The translations under genes were made by a program, and so were the position numbers. 64,000 nt of DNA from Paenibacillus sp. FSL K6-1096 (GTDB lineage: Bacteria > Bacillota > Bacilli > Paenibacillales > Paenibacillaceae), in the NCBI RefSeq assembly GCF_037977055.1, contig NZ_CP150274.1:6696001-6760000 (forward strand). Reading direction: 5' to 3'. Below are positions 1 to 9,286 of this stretch, piece by piece. A model generated the notes under the pieces. That model was not told where the DNA came from, ran no database searches, and saw nothing but the letters and a program-made list of their open reading frames with translations. The number at the start of each line of letters is the position of its first letter. Within the stretch, counting starts at the first letter, position 1.

Positions 1-861
1 CCAGTAGCGTTGTTCTACATCGTTCTCTATCTCAACCTGGCCGGCCGGGATTTACGCGATGGGAGCTCTATGCTGGCCATGGCCACGATGCATAACACCC
101 CGTTGTTTATCCTCAGCACCCTGATGCTGCTCTCGGGGGCTTATGTTCTGCATAAAGGCCTTGAGGTGCTGGGCAGAACATCGATTGTATTTGCGGTAGT
201 GGTGGTGGGGATTGGCCTGTTCGGGACGGTTATGCTGATATTCTCCGGGACGATTAATCTGAACAGGCTCCTGCCGGTCCTTGAGAACGGTATCCAGCCG
301 GTAATAGCTTCAGTGCTTCATCAGAATTACATGTTTCCGTTCGGGGAGATCGTCTGCTTCACCATGCTGATGCCTTATCTGGACAATGGTAAAAAAGGTC
401 CCTGGGTCATCGCCGCCGCCATGCTGTTCTCCGCACTGCTGCTGAGCTTCACCATGGCGCTGAATGTGTCGGTACTGGGCGCCGACATCGTGGAGCGTTC
501 GCCGCTTCCGCTGATGCCGACGATCAGCAAGATCACCATCTCGGATTTCATCCAGCGGGTGGATATTTTTGTCGTCATGGTGCTGATTATCGGGGTGTTC
601 TTCAAGATGTCTGTGTTCTTCGCTGCCGCGATGATCGGCATCTCCGAGCTGTTCCGCCTGCCATACCGCAGAATGCTCTACCCGTGTGCGCTGATCATTC
701 TCTTCACCTCCATGCTGGATGCACGCAGCTTCGTTGAGCATCTGGAAGAGGGGAGCATTCTGCTGTACAGGGTCTATCCCTTCATTATGATTGTTATTCC
801 CGGGCTGCTGGTGATCGTTAACACCGTCCGGGATCACTTCTCTGACCCGCGTCCCGGCTGA
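1..861 (+). CDS. Spore germination permease, GerKB/GerAB family (5' end outside window)
   Basis: The reading frame is open at the left edge, so the N-terminus is missing and the first in-window TTG is not a convincing start. About 286 residues remain. They hold at least seven hydrophobic segments in the pattern of the GerAB/GerKB amino-acid/polyamine/organocation permeases: the inner-membrane B subunit of the germinant receptor, which senses small nutrients and triggers spore germination together with the A and C subunits. Landmarks are the LNLAGRDLR segment near the start, FPFGEIVCFTMLMPY, and the C-terminal YRVYPFIMIVIPGLLVIVN. The gene normally lies in a gerKA-KB-KC operon; upstream partners would be outside the window, and no C-subunit gene follows here. 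It ends convergently with the small minus-strand gene, overlapping by 28 bp. The family call is fairly firm; the specific receptor is unknown. Confidence 0.85.
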   Translation, partial: PVALFYIVLYLNLAGRDLRDGSSMLAMATMHNTPLFILSTLMLLSGAYVLHKGLEVLGRTSIVFAVVVVGIGLFGTVMLIFSGTINLNRLLPVLENGIQPVIASVLHQNYMFPFGEIVCFTMLMPYLDNGKKGPWVIAAAMLFSALLLSFTMALNVSVLGADIVERSPLPLMPTISKITISDFIQRVDIFVVMVLIIGVFFKMSVFFAAAMIGISELFRLPYRRMLYPCALIILFTSMLDARSFVEHLEEGSILLYRVYPFIMIVIPGLLVIVNTVRDHFSDPRPG

Positions 862-1091
862 TTTCCGCGTATCCAGTACACGGCATCCGGCACGATCAGA
901 CACAGGAGCAGCACTGCTGCAGTCAGCTTCTCCGAGGCGGTATAGAGCAGATAATTCAGGATGTAGCCAAGATTCTCATGACTATAGCCGAGCAGCAGAT
1001 CCATCAGATACAAATACAGCAGGGACAGCGCCGACAGCAGCAGCAGTACGGCGTATTTGCGCAGCAGCAGCCTTCGGGTTTTCTTTTTCAT
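834..1091 (-). CDS. Small two-segment membrane protein, function unknown
   Basis: 85 residues. The start is ATG at 1091, chosen because AAAGGAG lies 8 nt upstream on the minus strand; the upstream in-frame extension to 1163 has no ribosome site. The protein begins with a basic stretch (MKKKTRRLLLRK), followed by a hydrophobic helix at about residues 13-33 and a second one at about 58-72, so it is probably an integral membrane protein with a positively charged cytoplasmic N-terminus. The last codons overlap the end of the germination permease gene in convergent orientation. I do not recognise a family. The strong ribosome site and membrane-protein composition argue for a real gene. Confidence 0.6.
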   Translation of the reverse strand: MKKKTRRLLLRKYAVLLLLSALSLLYLYLMDLLLGYSHENLGYILNYLLYTASEKLTAAVLLLCLIVPDAVYWIRGNQPGRGSEK

Positions 1092-1257
1092 GCCAGCAGC
1101 TCCTTTGTAATTGAATTCCAGGCTAGTATGAATCAATTGGCCGGCCGTCATACAAGCGGACAAGCGGGGCAGCCCAATTGCCTGCGAAAGCTTATCAAGC
1201 CTCCCGATTTATGTTACATTAGTATGAAACTAATGAGAGTTGGGGGAGGTTCTTGCG

Positions 1258-3132
1258 GTGAAGCCGGATTTACGCTCTGCATGGGAGAATAACGTATTGG
1301 TCGGAGACGGGGCGATGGGAACACTGCTGTATCAGAAAGGGTTCCCGGTTGGTATCTCCTATGAGGAATTGAATCTGACCTCGCCGGGGGTCATTGAGGA
1401 AGTGCACCGGAGCTATATCGACGCAGGTGCCGTACTGCTGGAGAGTAACACCTATTCGGCTAACTTCGACAAGCTGTCCAAGTTCGGGCTGGAGTCCAAG
1501 GTTGCAGAGATTAACCGTGCCGGAGTACGGATTGCCCGCCAGGCTGCCGGAGAGAAGGGCTATGTGGTCGGGGCGATCGGCTCTATCCGCGCCGGCAAGC
1601 GGGCGAATCTGTCTGCGGCTGAGCTGAAGCGGTTCTTCTCGCAGCAGATTGCCGCCTTGCTGGAGGAGCAGCCGGACGGGATCATGCTTGAGACCTTCTA
1701 TGATGTGGAGGAGCTGCATCTCGCCCTGAAGTCGGTCCGTAAGCTAAGTGCACTGCCGGTCATCTGCCAGCTGGCTGTAGACGATTCGGCGCGGACGCTG
1801 GACGGGCTGACCCTGCCGGAAGCATTCCGCATTCTGGAGCAGGACGGGGCGGATGTAATCGGCTTCAACTGCAACACCGGACCGAACGGAATCAAGCGGG
1901 CGCTGGGTACGCTTCAGGGCAGTCTGGTGCTTCCGGTATCCATCTACCCGAACGCCGGGGTAGCGGATTATGTGGACGGCCAGTACCGCTACGGCGCATC
2001 GCCGGAATATTTCGGCCAGATGGCTACGGTCTTCGCCGATATGGGCAGCCGGATTATCGGCGGATGCTGCGGTACGACACCGCGGCATATTGCCGAGATC
2101 TCCGCTGCGCTGAAGGGCTATGTGGTTGAACCGTTGCCTGAACCGGCACCGAGAGCGGCTGAGCGGATCGCCGTCCACGAGCATCTGGCCGAGGATGAGG
2201 GCCAGGGAGGCGGCGAGCCTACGCTGGTCGATCTGGTGAAGGAACGGCACACCGTCATTGTGGAGCTGGACCCGCCGCGCGACCTGGATATCGCGAAGTT
2301 CATGAAGGGGGCAGAGGCGCTGCGCAGGTCGGGAGCCGATGCGCTGACGCTGGCCGACAATTCGCTCGCCGTGACCCGGATGAGCAACATGGCGCTCGGA
2401 CACCTCGTCCAGGCCCGCACAGGCCTGCGGCCGCTCGTGCACATCGCCTGCCGGGACCGCAATCTGATCGGCACACAGTCACATCTGATGGGCTTCGATG
2501 CGCTGGGCATTGACCATGTGCTGGCTGTAACAGGCGATCCTGCGCGCTTCGGGGACCTGCCCGGCTCAAGCTCGATCTATGACCTGACCTCCTTCGAGAT
2601 CATCCGGATGATCCGGCAGCTTAATGACGGCGTGGCCTTCTCCGGCAAACCGCTCAAGCAGAAGGCGAAGTTCGTCATCGGCGCGGCGTTCAATCCGAAT
2701 GTCAAGCATCTGAATAAGGCCGTGGAACGGCTGGAGAAGAAGATTGCTTCCGGCGCGGACTACATTATGACCCAGCCGGTATATGACCCGGAGCTGATTG
2801 TCCGCATTGCCGAGGCCACCTCGCATCTTAAGATTCCGATCTTCATCGGGATTATGCCGCTGGCCAGCGGGCGCAATGCGGAATATCTTCATAATGAGGT
2901 GCCGGGCATCCAGCTCTCGGATGAGGTGCGCGGACGGATGAAGGATCTTGAGGGGGAAGCGGGCCGCGCAGAGGGCGTCAGAATTGCCAAGGAGCTGCTG
3001 GATGCGGCTACTGCCCATTTTAACGGCATTTATCTGATTACTCCATTTATGTTCTATGATATGAGCGTCCAGCTGCTGGAGTATATCTGGACCAAGCAGG
3101 GGCGCCAATTATCCCCCTTGTTTCGCTTGTAA
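1258..3132 (+). CDS. yitJ: Bifunctional homocysteine S-methyltransferase / methylenetetrahydrofolate reductase
   Basis: 624 residues. The N-terminal half is a zinc-dependent homocysteine methyltransferase barrel: GDGAMGTLL near the start, then the zinc ligands in GFNCNTGP (about residues 202-209) and GGCCGTTP (about 268-275). The C-terminal half (from about residue 330) is a MetF-type flavin barrel that makes 5-methyltetrahydrofolate, with VTGDP and YIMTQPVYDP segments. The fusion therefore couples methyl-THF formation to methionine synthesis in the cytoplasm. GTG at 1258 is the start because GGGGGAGG lies 8 nt upstream; an in-frame TTG at 1240 would overlap that ribosome site. B. subtilis yitJ is controlled by a SAM riboswitch, but the 166 bp separating this start from the divergent upstream gene shows no recognisable S-box. 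The gene is followed 35 bp later by the YicC-family gene. Confidence 0.93.
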   Translation: MKPDLRSAWENNVLVGDGAMGTLLYQKGFPVGISYEELNLTSPGVIEEVHRSYIDAGAVLLESNTYSANFDKLSKFGLESKVAEINRAGVRIARQAAGEKGYVVGAIGSIRAGKRANLSAAELKRFFSQQIAALLEEQPDGIMLETFYDVEELHLALKSVRKLSALPVICQLAVDDSARTLDGLTLPEAFRILEQDGADVIGFNCNTGPNGIKRALGTLQGSLVLPVSIYPNAGVADYVDGQYRYGASPEYFGQMATVFADMGSRIIGGCCGTTPRHIAEISAALKGYVVEPLPEPAPRAAERIAVHEHLAEDEGQGGGEPTLVDLVKERHTVIVELDPPRDLDIAKFMKGAEALRRSGADALTLADNSLAVTRMSNMALGHLVQARTGLRPLVHIACRDRNLIGTQSHLMGFDALGIDHVLAVTGDPARFGDLPGSSSIYDLTSFEIIRMIRQLNDGVAFSGKPLKQKAKFVIGAAFNPNVKHLNKAVERLEKKIASGADYIMTQPVYDPELIVRIAEATSHLKIPIFIGIMPLASGRNAEYLHNEVPGIQLSDEVRGRMKDLEGEAGRAEGVRIAKELLDAATAHFNGIYLITPFMFYDMSVQLLEYIWTKQGRQLSPLFRL

Positions 3133-3167
3133 TAATCAATTACAATAGTGTAATGGATGTGATTCCG

Positions 3168-4061
3168 TTGTCTTATAGTATGACCGGATACGGTCAGTCG
3201 GCCCTGCAATTCGGCGGACACAAGATTACGTTTGAAGTCAAATCGGTGAACAACCGTTACTGCGAAGTTGTGCTGCGGATGCCCCGGGAATGGACGGCTT
3301 ATGAGGATCTGCTGCGCAGACTGGTTCAGAGTCATATCAAGCGGGGACGGGTAGATGTTATCATTAATAGAGAACCTGCGGATGGGGCGGCCGAGAGCTA
3401 TGGGCTGAACCGCACTGCCGTGAACGCCTATCTGGAATCAGCGGAGACGCTGGTCCGGGAGTATGGCTTCAAGGGAGAATTATCTCTGGCAGAGCTGCTC
3501 GCCCTTCCCGGTGTTATGGTCTCCAGGGAAGATTCTGCGCCTGCTGGTGAGTCCTGCGAAGAGCTTCCGGGACTGCTGGAGCAGGGGCTTCAGCTTAGTC
3601 TGGATGCCCTGCTGGAGATGCGCGCCCGCGAAGGTTCCCACCTGGCAGCGGATCTGCTGCTGCGGCTTGACCGTCTGCAGGAGCTTCATGCCGAGGTCAG
3701 CGGGCTGGCGCCCCTGGCCGTCCAGGAATACCGCGAGAAGCTGCGGCAGCGGCTGGGCGCGCTGAATGACGGGGCCTTCCCGTGGGACGAGCATAAGTTC
3801 GGCATGGAGGTGGCCTTGTTCGCCGACCGCTGCAATATCGATGAGGAACTGACCCGGCTGGAGAGCCATTTCGGGCAGTGCAGAGCCCTGCTGCTCGGCG
3901 GCGGGCCTGCCGGACGCAAGCTGGATTTCCTGATTCAGGAGATGAACCGGGAGACCAACACGATCGGGTCCAAGTGCAATCATCTGGCGGTAGTGAATCT
4001 CACATTGGATATGAAGGCAGAGCTTGAGAAGATCCGCGAGCAGGCGGCGAATCTGGAATGA
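3168..4061 (+). CDS. yloC: YicC/YloC family endoribonuclease-like protein
   Basis: 297 residues. The family signature at the N-terminus (SMTGYG, then VKSVNNRYCEV) and at the C-terminus (FLIQEMNRETNTIGSKCNH, with the DMKAELEKIREQAANLE tail) are both present, so the protein is full length. Members are cytoplasmic stress-induced proteins; E. coli YicC has been described as an endoribonuclease that promotes RyhB decay, and the Bacillus function is less clear. I prefer TTG at 3168, which gives MSYSMTGYG as in most relatives and has GGATG 9 nt upstream; ATG at 3153 adds five residues and lacks a ribosome site. It opens the yloC-remA-gmk-rpoZ cluster, an arrangement conserved in Bacillales. Confidence 0.9.
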   Translation: MSYSMTGYGQSALQFGGHKITFEVKSVNNRYCEVVLRMPREWTAYEDLLRRLVQSHIKRGRVDVIINREPADGAAESYGLNRTAVNAYLESAETLVREYGFKGELSLAELLALPGVMVSREDSAPAGESCEELPGLLEQGLQLSLDALLEMRAREGSHLAADLLLRLDRLQELHAEVSGLAPLAVQEYREKLRQRLGALNDGAFPWDEHKFGMEVALFADRCNIDEELTRLESHFGQCRALLLGGGPAGRKLDFLIQEMNRETNTIGSKCNHLAVVNLTLDMKAELEKIREQAANLE

Positions 4062-4112
4062 CAGAAGCCTTATGCAAGCAATGATGGAACTTATGGGGGG
4101 AACAACCGGAAC

Positions 4113-4373
4113 ATGGCAATCAAATTAATCAACATCGGCTTTGGAAATATCGTGTCAGCGAACCGTATTATTTCCATTGTCAGCCCGGAATCGGCACCGA
4201 TTAAGAGAATTATCCAAGAGGCCAGAGACCGGCATATGCTGATCGATGCCACCTACGGGAGGCGGACGCGGGCTGTCATTATAACCGATAGCGATCATGT
4301 GATTCTCTCGGCAGTTCAGCCGGAGACGGTCGCTCACCGCCTGTCCAGCAAAGACGACGATAACGACGAATAA
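4113..4373 (+). CDS. remA: Extracellular matrix regulator RemA (DUF370)
   Basis: 86 residues, very close in length and sequence to Bacillus Rem[20 protein letters not shown] at the start, then [11 protein letters not shown] and [12 protein letters not shown]. In B. subtilis RemA is a DNA-binding oligomer that activates biofilm matrix and osmoprotection operons. The preceding GGGGGG at 4095-4100 serves as ribosome site for ATG 4113. It sits between yloC and gmk, separated from the latter by 18 bp, so it is probably co-transcribed with both. The acidic tail SSKDDDNDE is typical variation at the C-terminus. Confidence 0.95.
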   Translation: MAIKLINIGFGNIVSANRIISIVSPESAPIKRIIQEARDRHMLIDATYGRRTRAVIITDSDHVILSAVQPETVAHRLSSKDDDNDE

Positions 4374-4391
4374 CAACAAATGGAGTGTACT

Positions 4392-4961
4392 ATGTCAAAA
4401 GGATTGCTGATTATCTTATCCGGCCCTTCCGGTGTCGGCAAAGGCACGGTGTGCTCTGCACTGCGGCCGAGGATGCCCGAGCTCGTCTATTCCGTATCTG
4501 CCACCACGCGTTCTCCGCGTGAAGGCGAACAGGACGGCGTCAATTACTTCTTCAAATCAAGAGAGCAGTTCGCTGACATGATTGAAGGCGACAAGCTGCT
4601 CGAATATGCAGAGTACGTAGGTAATTATTACGGGACTCCGCGTGATTTCGTGGAGAAGACTCTTGAGAGCGGAAGAGATATCATTCTGGAGATTGAGGTC
4701 CAGGGCGCGCTCAAGGTCAAAGAGAAATTCCCTGAAGGCATCTTTGTCTTCCTGCTTCCCCCGTCCATGGACGAACTGAAGGACCGCATCCGCGGACGCG
4801 GCACAGAGCATCCTGATGTAATCAGCCACCGCATGTCAGTGGCCGAGGATGAGATCAGTTTGATCCGTCATTATGACTATGCCGTGGTGAACGATGAGAT
4901 TGATCTGGCCTGCAAGCGAATAGAAAGCATTATTATCGCCGAACATTGTAAGGTGAGATGA
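4392..4961 (+). CDS. gmk: Guanylate kinase
   Basis: 189 residues, normal length. It phosphorylates GMP/dGMP to GDP/dGDP with ATP in the cytoplasm. The P-loop is [10 protein letters not shown] near residues 9-18, the GMP-binding region includes [19 protein letters not shown], and the lid region follows [11 protein letters not shown] 4392 is chosen because GGAG lies 6 nt upstream; an in-frame ATG at 4380 would sit upstream of that ribosome site and has none of its own. The gene lies between remA and rpoZ as in B. subtilis, linking purine nucleotide supply with transcription genes. Confidence 0.97.
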   Translation: MSKGLLIILSGPSGVGKGTVCSALRPRMPELVYSVSATTRSPREGEQDGVNYFFKSREQFADMIEGDKLLEYAEYVGNYYGTPRDFVEKTLESGRDIILEIEVQGALKVKEKFPEGIFVFLLPPSMDELKDRIRGRGTEHPDVISHRMSVAEDEISLIRHYDYAVVNDEIDLACKRIESIIIAEHCKVR

Positions 4962-5019
4962 GCGGTTTCCGGGAATTAACCATTGATAGATACAGATCAA
5001 AGATGAAGAGGTGTCGTAC

Positions 5020-5220
5020 GTGCTATATCCATCCATTGATGAAATGATGAATAAGGTTGACAGCAAGTATTCTCTGGTAGTAGCTTCCGCCCGCCGGGCC
5101 AGAGCGCTCCGTGAAGGCAGTAAGACGGATATTCTTGCGCCGAAGTCGCATAAATATGTCGGTGTTGCGCTCGAAGAGATTTATGAGGACCGGATTCTGG
5201 TCACACGCGGCGAGGAATAG
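5020..5220 (+). CDS. rpoZ: RNA polymerase omega subunit
   Basis: 66 residues. The sequence (MLYPSIDEMMNKVDSKYSLV, then RRARALREG and KYVGVALEEI) is that of the omega subunit, which helps assemble the beta' subunit into RNA polymerase. The start is GTG 5020: an AGAGGTG ribosome site lies at 5007-5013, whereas an in-frame GTG at 5011 would be inside it. The gene is 58 bp downstream of gmk and completes the yloC-remA-gmk-rpoZ group. A strong hairpin follows its stop codon. Confidence 0.95.
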   Translation: MLYPSIDEMMNKVDSKYSLVVASARRARALREGSKTDILAPKSHKYVGVALEEIYEDRILVTRGEE

Positions 5221-5260
5221 GCTGGCGGATGCCGGTTCAAGAATCGTTGTAGCAGGTGTT

Positions 5261-5299
5261 GAAATGGTGCTGCCCTCGACAGGGCGGCAGAGCCATTTC
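5261..5299 (+). other. Strong two-part hairpin in the rpoZ-coaBC gap
   Basis: GAAATGG (5261-5267) pairs with CCATTTC (5293-5299), and TGCTGCCCT (5268-5276) pairs with AGGGCGGCA (5281-5289) around a CGAC loop, giving 16 pairs with a 3-nt bulge. No T-tract follows, so it is not an ordinary terminator; it could be an RNA processing or stability element. Confidence 0.55.
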
Positions 5300-5352
5300 G
5301 GCCCGGCAGGCGCTTAAATGAATTGATAATGGCCCGTACCGGGCTGTTCCTG

Positions 5353-5379
5353 ACAACCGGAAGGTTGTTATTTTTTTCT
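5353..5379 (+). terminator. Rho-independent terminator upstream of coaBC
   Basis: ACAACC (5353-5358), GGAA loop, GGTTGT (5363-5368), then a run of eight T with one further T after a C. It would end transcription of the yloC-rpoZ group, leaving coaBC to its own promoter or to read-through. Confidence 0.75.
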
Positions 5380-5449
5380 CTATAGATCAGGAAAATATTA
5401 GGAATGGCAGTAGAGCGGGTTCAAATGATGAAGCGGGGGGAGAGCGCAA

Positions 5450-6682
5450 GTGAAGAGCTTACAAGGGAAAACGATTATACTCGGAATTACAGGCGGGATT
5501 GCAGCATATAAGGCAGCGGCATTAACCAGCAAGCTAACCCAGCAAGGGGCAGAGGTGCATGTCATCATGACGGCATCAGCCAAGCAATTCATCACCGAAT
5601 TGACGCTGCAGTCGCTGTCGAAGCAGCGGGTATACAGTGATACATTCCAGGAACGCGATCCGTCCTCCATCTCCCATATTGATCTGGCGGATGCTGCCGA
5701 TCTGGTCCTGGTCGCACCGGCTACCGCCAACATTATTGCCAAGATGGCGCACGGGATTGCCGATGATATGCTGTCGACCACCCTGCTTGCCACTACGGCG
5801 CCCGTGATGATTGCTCCGGCTATGAATGTGCATATGTATCAGCATCCGGCGGTGCTCAGCAATATGGACATCCTCTATAACCGGGGAGTGCAGTTTATTG
5901 AACCGGGCGAGGGGCTGCTGGCCTGCGGATATGTCGGCAAAGGCCGGCTGGAGGAGCCGGAAGCGATTGTGAAGGTGGTCGGGAATTTTTTTGCGCTGCA
6001 GCAGGACAGGAAGTCCGGTCCGCTCAGCGGCCGTAAAGTCGTGATTACCGCTGGAGGAACAGTGGAGCGCATTGATCCGGTCCGTTATATCTCCAATGAT
6101 TCCTCGGGCAAAATGGGCTTTGCGCTGGCGCGCACAGCGCGAGCTATGGGGGCTGAGGTGACACTGATTGCCGCACGCACCGATGAAGCGCCGCCCCGTG
6201 ATGCCGGGATTACACTGGTCCGCGTCCAGTCGGCGCAGGATATGTATGAAGCGGTTATGGAGCGCTGGGAGGATTGTGATATTCTCATAAAAGCTGCTGC
6301 AGTCGCCGATTACCGCCCAAGGCAGAGTGCCGAATCGAAGATTAAGAAGAGCGGCGATACCCTGACGCTGGAGCTTGTGAAGACCACCGACATTCTGGAG
6401 AGTCTGGGAAAGGCCAAGAAAGGGCAGTTCCTGATCGGCTTTGCCGCCGAGACCGGAGACACCGAATTCTATGCCAAGGACAAGCTGGCCCGCAAGAACC
6501 TGGATCTGATTATCGCCAATGATGTAACCGCAGCAGGGGCAGGCTTCGGCACAGACACCAATATCGTTAAGGTTTATGATGCGGAGGGCCTTGTGCTCGA
6601 TCTCCCTTTGATCTCCAAGGATGAGGTGGCCCGGCAGGTGCTGCGGCTGGCTGCAGAGCGGGCTGCCGGAGTCTCGTTATAA
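5450..6682 (+). CDS. coaBC: Bifunctional phosphopantothenoylcysteine decarboxylase / phosphopantothenate-cysteine ligase
   Basis: 410 residues, full length. The N-terminal CoaC flavoprotein domain (about 1-185) has GITGGIAAYKAA, the substrate clamp PAMNVHMY and the catalytic cysteine region ACGYVGKGRL. The C-terminal CoaB domain (about 190-405) has the nucleotide-binding VITAGGTVERIDPVR and the dimer motif SNDSSGKMG. Together they convert 4'-phosphopantothenate and cysteine to 4'-phosphopantetheine in coenzyme A synthesis. The start is GTG 5450 with GGGGGGAG 7 nt upstream. Its TAA stop shares a base with the priA ATG, which indicates translational coupling. Confidence 0.96.
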   Translation: MKSLQGKTIILGITGGIAAYKAAALTSKLTQQGAEVHVIMTASAKQFITELTLQSLSKQRVYSDTFQERDPSSISHIDLADAADLVLVAPATANIIAKMAHGIADDMLSTTLLATTAPVMIAPAMNVHMYQHPAVLSNMDILYNRGVQFIEPGEGLLACGYVGKGRLEEPEAIVKVVGNFFALQQDRKSGPLSGRKVVITAGGTVERIDPVRYISNDSSGKMGFALARTARAMGAEVTLIAARTDEAPPRDAGITLVRVQSAQDMYEAVMERWEDCDILIKAAAVADYRPRQSAESKIKKSGDTLTLELVKTTDILESLGKAKKGQFLIGFAAETGDTEFYAKDKLARKNLDLIIANDVTAAGAGFGTDTNIVKVYDAEGLVLDLPLISKDEVARQVLRLAAERAAGVSL

Positions 6683-9213
6683 TGGATATTGCCAAGGTCA
6701 TCGTCGATGTTCCCGTACGCAGTACCGACCGGCCGTTTGATTATATAATCCCGGAAGCTCTGAAGCTGTGGACGGAGGTCGGCAGCAGGGTAGCCGTTCC
6801 GTTCGGTGGCCGGACGGTCCAGGGGTTCGTGGTCTCTCTGGAATCGGGAGACACCGGCGGGGGCAGCAAGCTGAAGCCGATTGTGGAGGTGCTTGATCTG
6901 CTGCCGCCGCTGTCGCCGGAGCTGGTGGAGCTGGCGGACTGGATGAGCCAGCGGTATGCCTGCAGACGGATCTCCGCCCTGCAGGCTATGCTTCCGACTG
7001 CCCTCAAGGGCAAAGCCGAGCGGCTGATCTCGCTCGGGGACGTTGCGGAAGCGGACCAGCCGCCCGCAGACGAGCTGTTCCCGCTCTTCCTGGAGGCTGA
7101 GGACGAAGAGCAGCAGATTATCGACTTCGTCAGACGCCACAGTGAGGTGTCGATGAAGCTGCTGACCCGTTCCTTCCCGGATGCGGCGGAGACCATCAAG
7201 TTCATGGTGCGGCGCGGGGTGTTATCAGAGAGCCAGTCGATCAAGGATAAGATGGGCAAAAAGAAGCTGAAGGCTGTAGACCTGGCCATTGGCATAGCGG
7301 CAGCGCGGGAATCGCTGTCCGGCTTTCCGGCGCGTTCGGCGCGCCAGAAGGAGGTGCTCTCCTACCTCATCGAGATGGAGGCCATCCTGCCCATGCCGCT
7401 TAAGGATATCCTGTCCATCCTTCAGGTGACGGCCGGTACGGTCAAAGCGCTGGAGGATAAAGGATATATTGAGATCAGTGAAATTGAGGTCTACCGCGAC
7501 CCCTACCGGGGGCGGGACTTCAAGCCAAGTGCTCCGCTGCCGCTGACAGCGGAGCAACAATCGGTCTACGATAGGATCGTAAGCGTAATAGAGCGGCAGA
7601 TGCATGAGGTCTTCCTGCTGCACGGGGTGACCGGCAGCGGGAAGACCGAGATCTATCTGCAGTGTATCCAGCGCTGTATCGAGCAGGGGCGGCAGGCCGT
7701 GGTGCTCGTTCCTGAGATTGCGCTGACCCCACAGATGGTAGAGCGGTTCAAGGGCCGGTTCGGCAGCGGGGTGGCGGTGATGCACAGCCGGCTGTCGGTT
7801 GGCGAGCGTTACGATGAGTGGCGCAAGATCCGCGAAGGCAAGGCCATGGTGGCGGTTGGGGCGCGTTCGGCTGTATTTGCCCCGTTCGCCAATCTCGGCC
7901 TGATCATTATGGATGAAGAGCATGAAGGCTCCTACAAGCAGGAGGAGAATCCGAAGTATCATGCCCGTGATGTAGCAGTGCGCCGGGCGGAGCAGGGCGG
8001 GGCGGCCGTTATTCTCGGCTCGGCGACCCCGTCGCTGGAGAGCTATCATGCCGCGCGCAGCCAGAGCGATATCCATTTCTCGCCGGTGCTGCTGGAGATG
8101 CCCAGCCGCGCACTCGGCAATGAGCTGCCGAAGGTGGATGTGGTCGATATGCGTTCGGAGCTTAAGGAAGGCAACCGTTCCATGTTCAGCCGCAGGCTTC
8201 ATAGCGCCCTGGCGGACAGGCTGGAACGCGGGGAGCAGACGGTGCTTCTGCTGAACCGGCGGGGCTTCTCGACCTTCGTCATGTGCCGGAGCTGCGGCTA
8301 TGTCGCCGGCTGTCCGGATTGCGATATCTCGCTGACCTATCACAGCCGCAGCGACAATCTGCGCTGCCATTACTGCGGCCATGCCGAACCGGCTCCCAAG
8401 CTGTGCCCGGAATGCGGCAGCGAGCATATCCGCTTCTTCGGCACGGGTACACAGCGGGTGGAGGAGGAGCTGGGCAAGCTCTTCCCCGGCATCCGGGTGA
8501 TCCGTATGGATGTCGATACCACAACAGAGAAGGGCTCGCATGAGAAGCTGCTGAACCAGTTCAGGGACAAGAAGGCGGATGTGCTGCTGGGCACCCAGAT
8601 GGTCGCCAAGGGGCTGGACTTCCCCGATGTCACGCTGGTTGGTGTCATCACGGCCGACTCTGCGCTGAATCTGCCCGATTTCCGGGCGGCCGAGAAGACC
8701 TTCCAGCTGCTCACACAGGTGGCAGGCCGCGCCGGGCGGCATCAGCTTCCCGGCGAGGTGGTGGTGCAGTCGTACACCCCTGAGCATTATTCAATTATTC
8801 ACGCCAGCGGCCACGACTACCGGTCATTCGTCCGGGATGAGCTGAAGCACCGCAAGGAGCTGCACTATCCGCCCTATTGCCGGCTGATTCTGGTTACCTT
8901 GTCGCATGAGCAGCTTCCGCTGCTGCTGAAGCTTGCTGAGAATTATGCGCAGGGCATTCAGGGCAAGGCCAGACAATTGCGCTGGTTCGGGAGCCTGGAC
9001 AAGCTCTCCTCCGATGCGCTGGATCTGTTAGGTCCGGTGGCCTCTCCGCTGCCGCGGCTGAAGGGCCGTTACCGGTTTCAGTGTATTATCAAATGGCGCG
9101 GGGCCATCGATGCGATCGGCCTGGCCCGCCAGGTGGCTGAGGAGCTGGAGGATTCGGTCCGGGACAAGGGGCTCCAGATCAGCATTGATGTCGATCCGCA
9201 GATGTTGATGTAA
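6682..9213 (+). CDS. priA: Primosomal replication restart helicase PriA
   Basis: 843 residues, with the extended N-terminus usual in Firmicutes. Order of parts: N-terminal DNA-binding domain (about 1-110), winged helix region, helicase domain with Walker A GVTGSGKTEIY and Walker B/DEAH box MDEEHEGSYKQ, a zinc-binding insertion with paired cysteines (CRSCGYVAGCPDC and CHYCGHAE...CPECGS), helicase motifs V-VI around GTQMVAKGLDFP and QVAGRAGR, and a C-terminal domain. PriA recognises stalled forks and loads the replicative helicase. It begins on the last base of the coaBC stop codon, so the two are co-translated; def follows after 73 bp. Confidence 0.97.
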   Translation: MDIAKVIVDVPVRSTDRPFDYIIPEALKLWTEVGSRVAVPFGGRTVQGFVVSLESGDTGGGSKLKPIVEVLDLLPPLSPELVELADWMSQRYACRRISALQAMLPTALKGKAERLISLGDVAEADQPPADELFPLFLEAEDEEQQIIDFVRRHSEVSMKLLTRSFPDAAETIKFMVRRGVLSESQSIKDKMGKKKLKAVDLAIGIAAARESLSGFPARSARQKEVLSYLIEMEAILPMPLKDILSILQVTAGTVKALEDKGYIEISEIEVYRDPYRGRDFKPSAPLPLTAEQQSVYDRIVSVIERQMHEVFLLHGVTGSGKTEIYLQCIQRCIEQGRQAVVLVPEIALTPQMVERFKGRFGSGVAVMHSRLSVGERYDEWRKIREGKAMVAVGARSAVFAPFANLGLIIMDEEHEGSYKQEENPKYHARDVAVRRAEQGGAAVILGSATPSLESYHAARSQSDIHFSPVLLEMPSRALGNELPKVDVVDMRSELKEGNRSMFSRRLHSALADRLERGEQTVLLLNRRGFSTFVMCRSCGYVAGCPDCDISLTYHSRSDNLRCHYCGHAEPAPKLCPECGSEHIRFFGTGTQRVEEELGKLFPGIRVIRMDVDTTTEKGSHEKLLNQFRDKKADVLLGTQMVAKGLDFPDVTLVGVITADSALNLPDFRAAEKTFQLLTQVAGRAGRHQLPGEVVVQSYTPEHYSIIHASGHDYRSFVRDELKHRKELHYPPYCRLILVTLSHEQLPLLLKLAENYAQGIQGKARQLRWFGSLDKLSSDALDLLGPVASPLPRLKGRYRFQCIIKWRGAIDAIGLARQVAEELEDSVRDKGLQISIDVDPQMLM

Positions 9214-9286
9214 CCGCCCGGCGTGTTACAATCGTTTCATATAGACAGATATTAGACATGTACAGAACAAGGATGGTGTTAGTGTA

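Noticed and set aside
1092-1257. SAM riboswitch upstream of yitJ
   Set aside because: Expected from B. subtilis, but the gap is only 166 bp and shows neither the S-box core nor a terminator.
7225-8787. Long minus-strand open frame (520 codons) inside priA
   Set aside because: Antisense shadow in GC-rich coding DNA; PriA on the plus strand has all family motifs.
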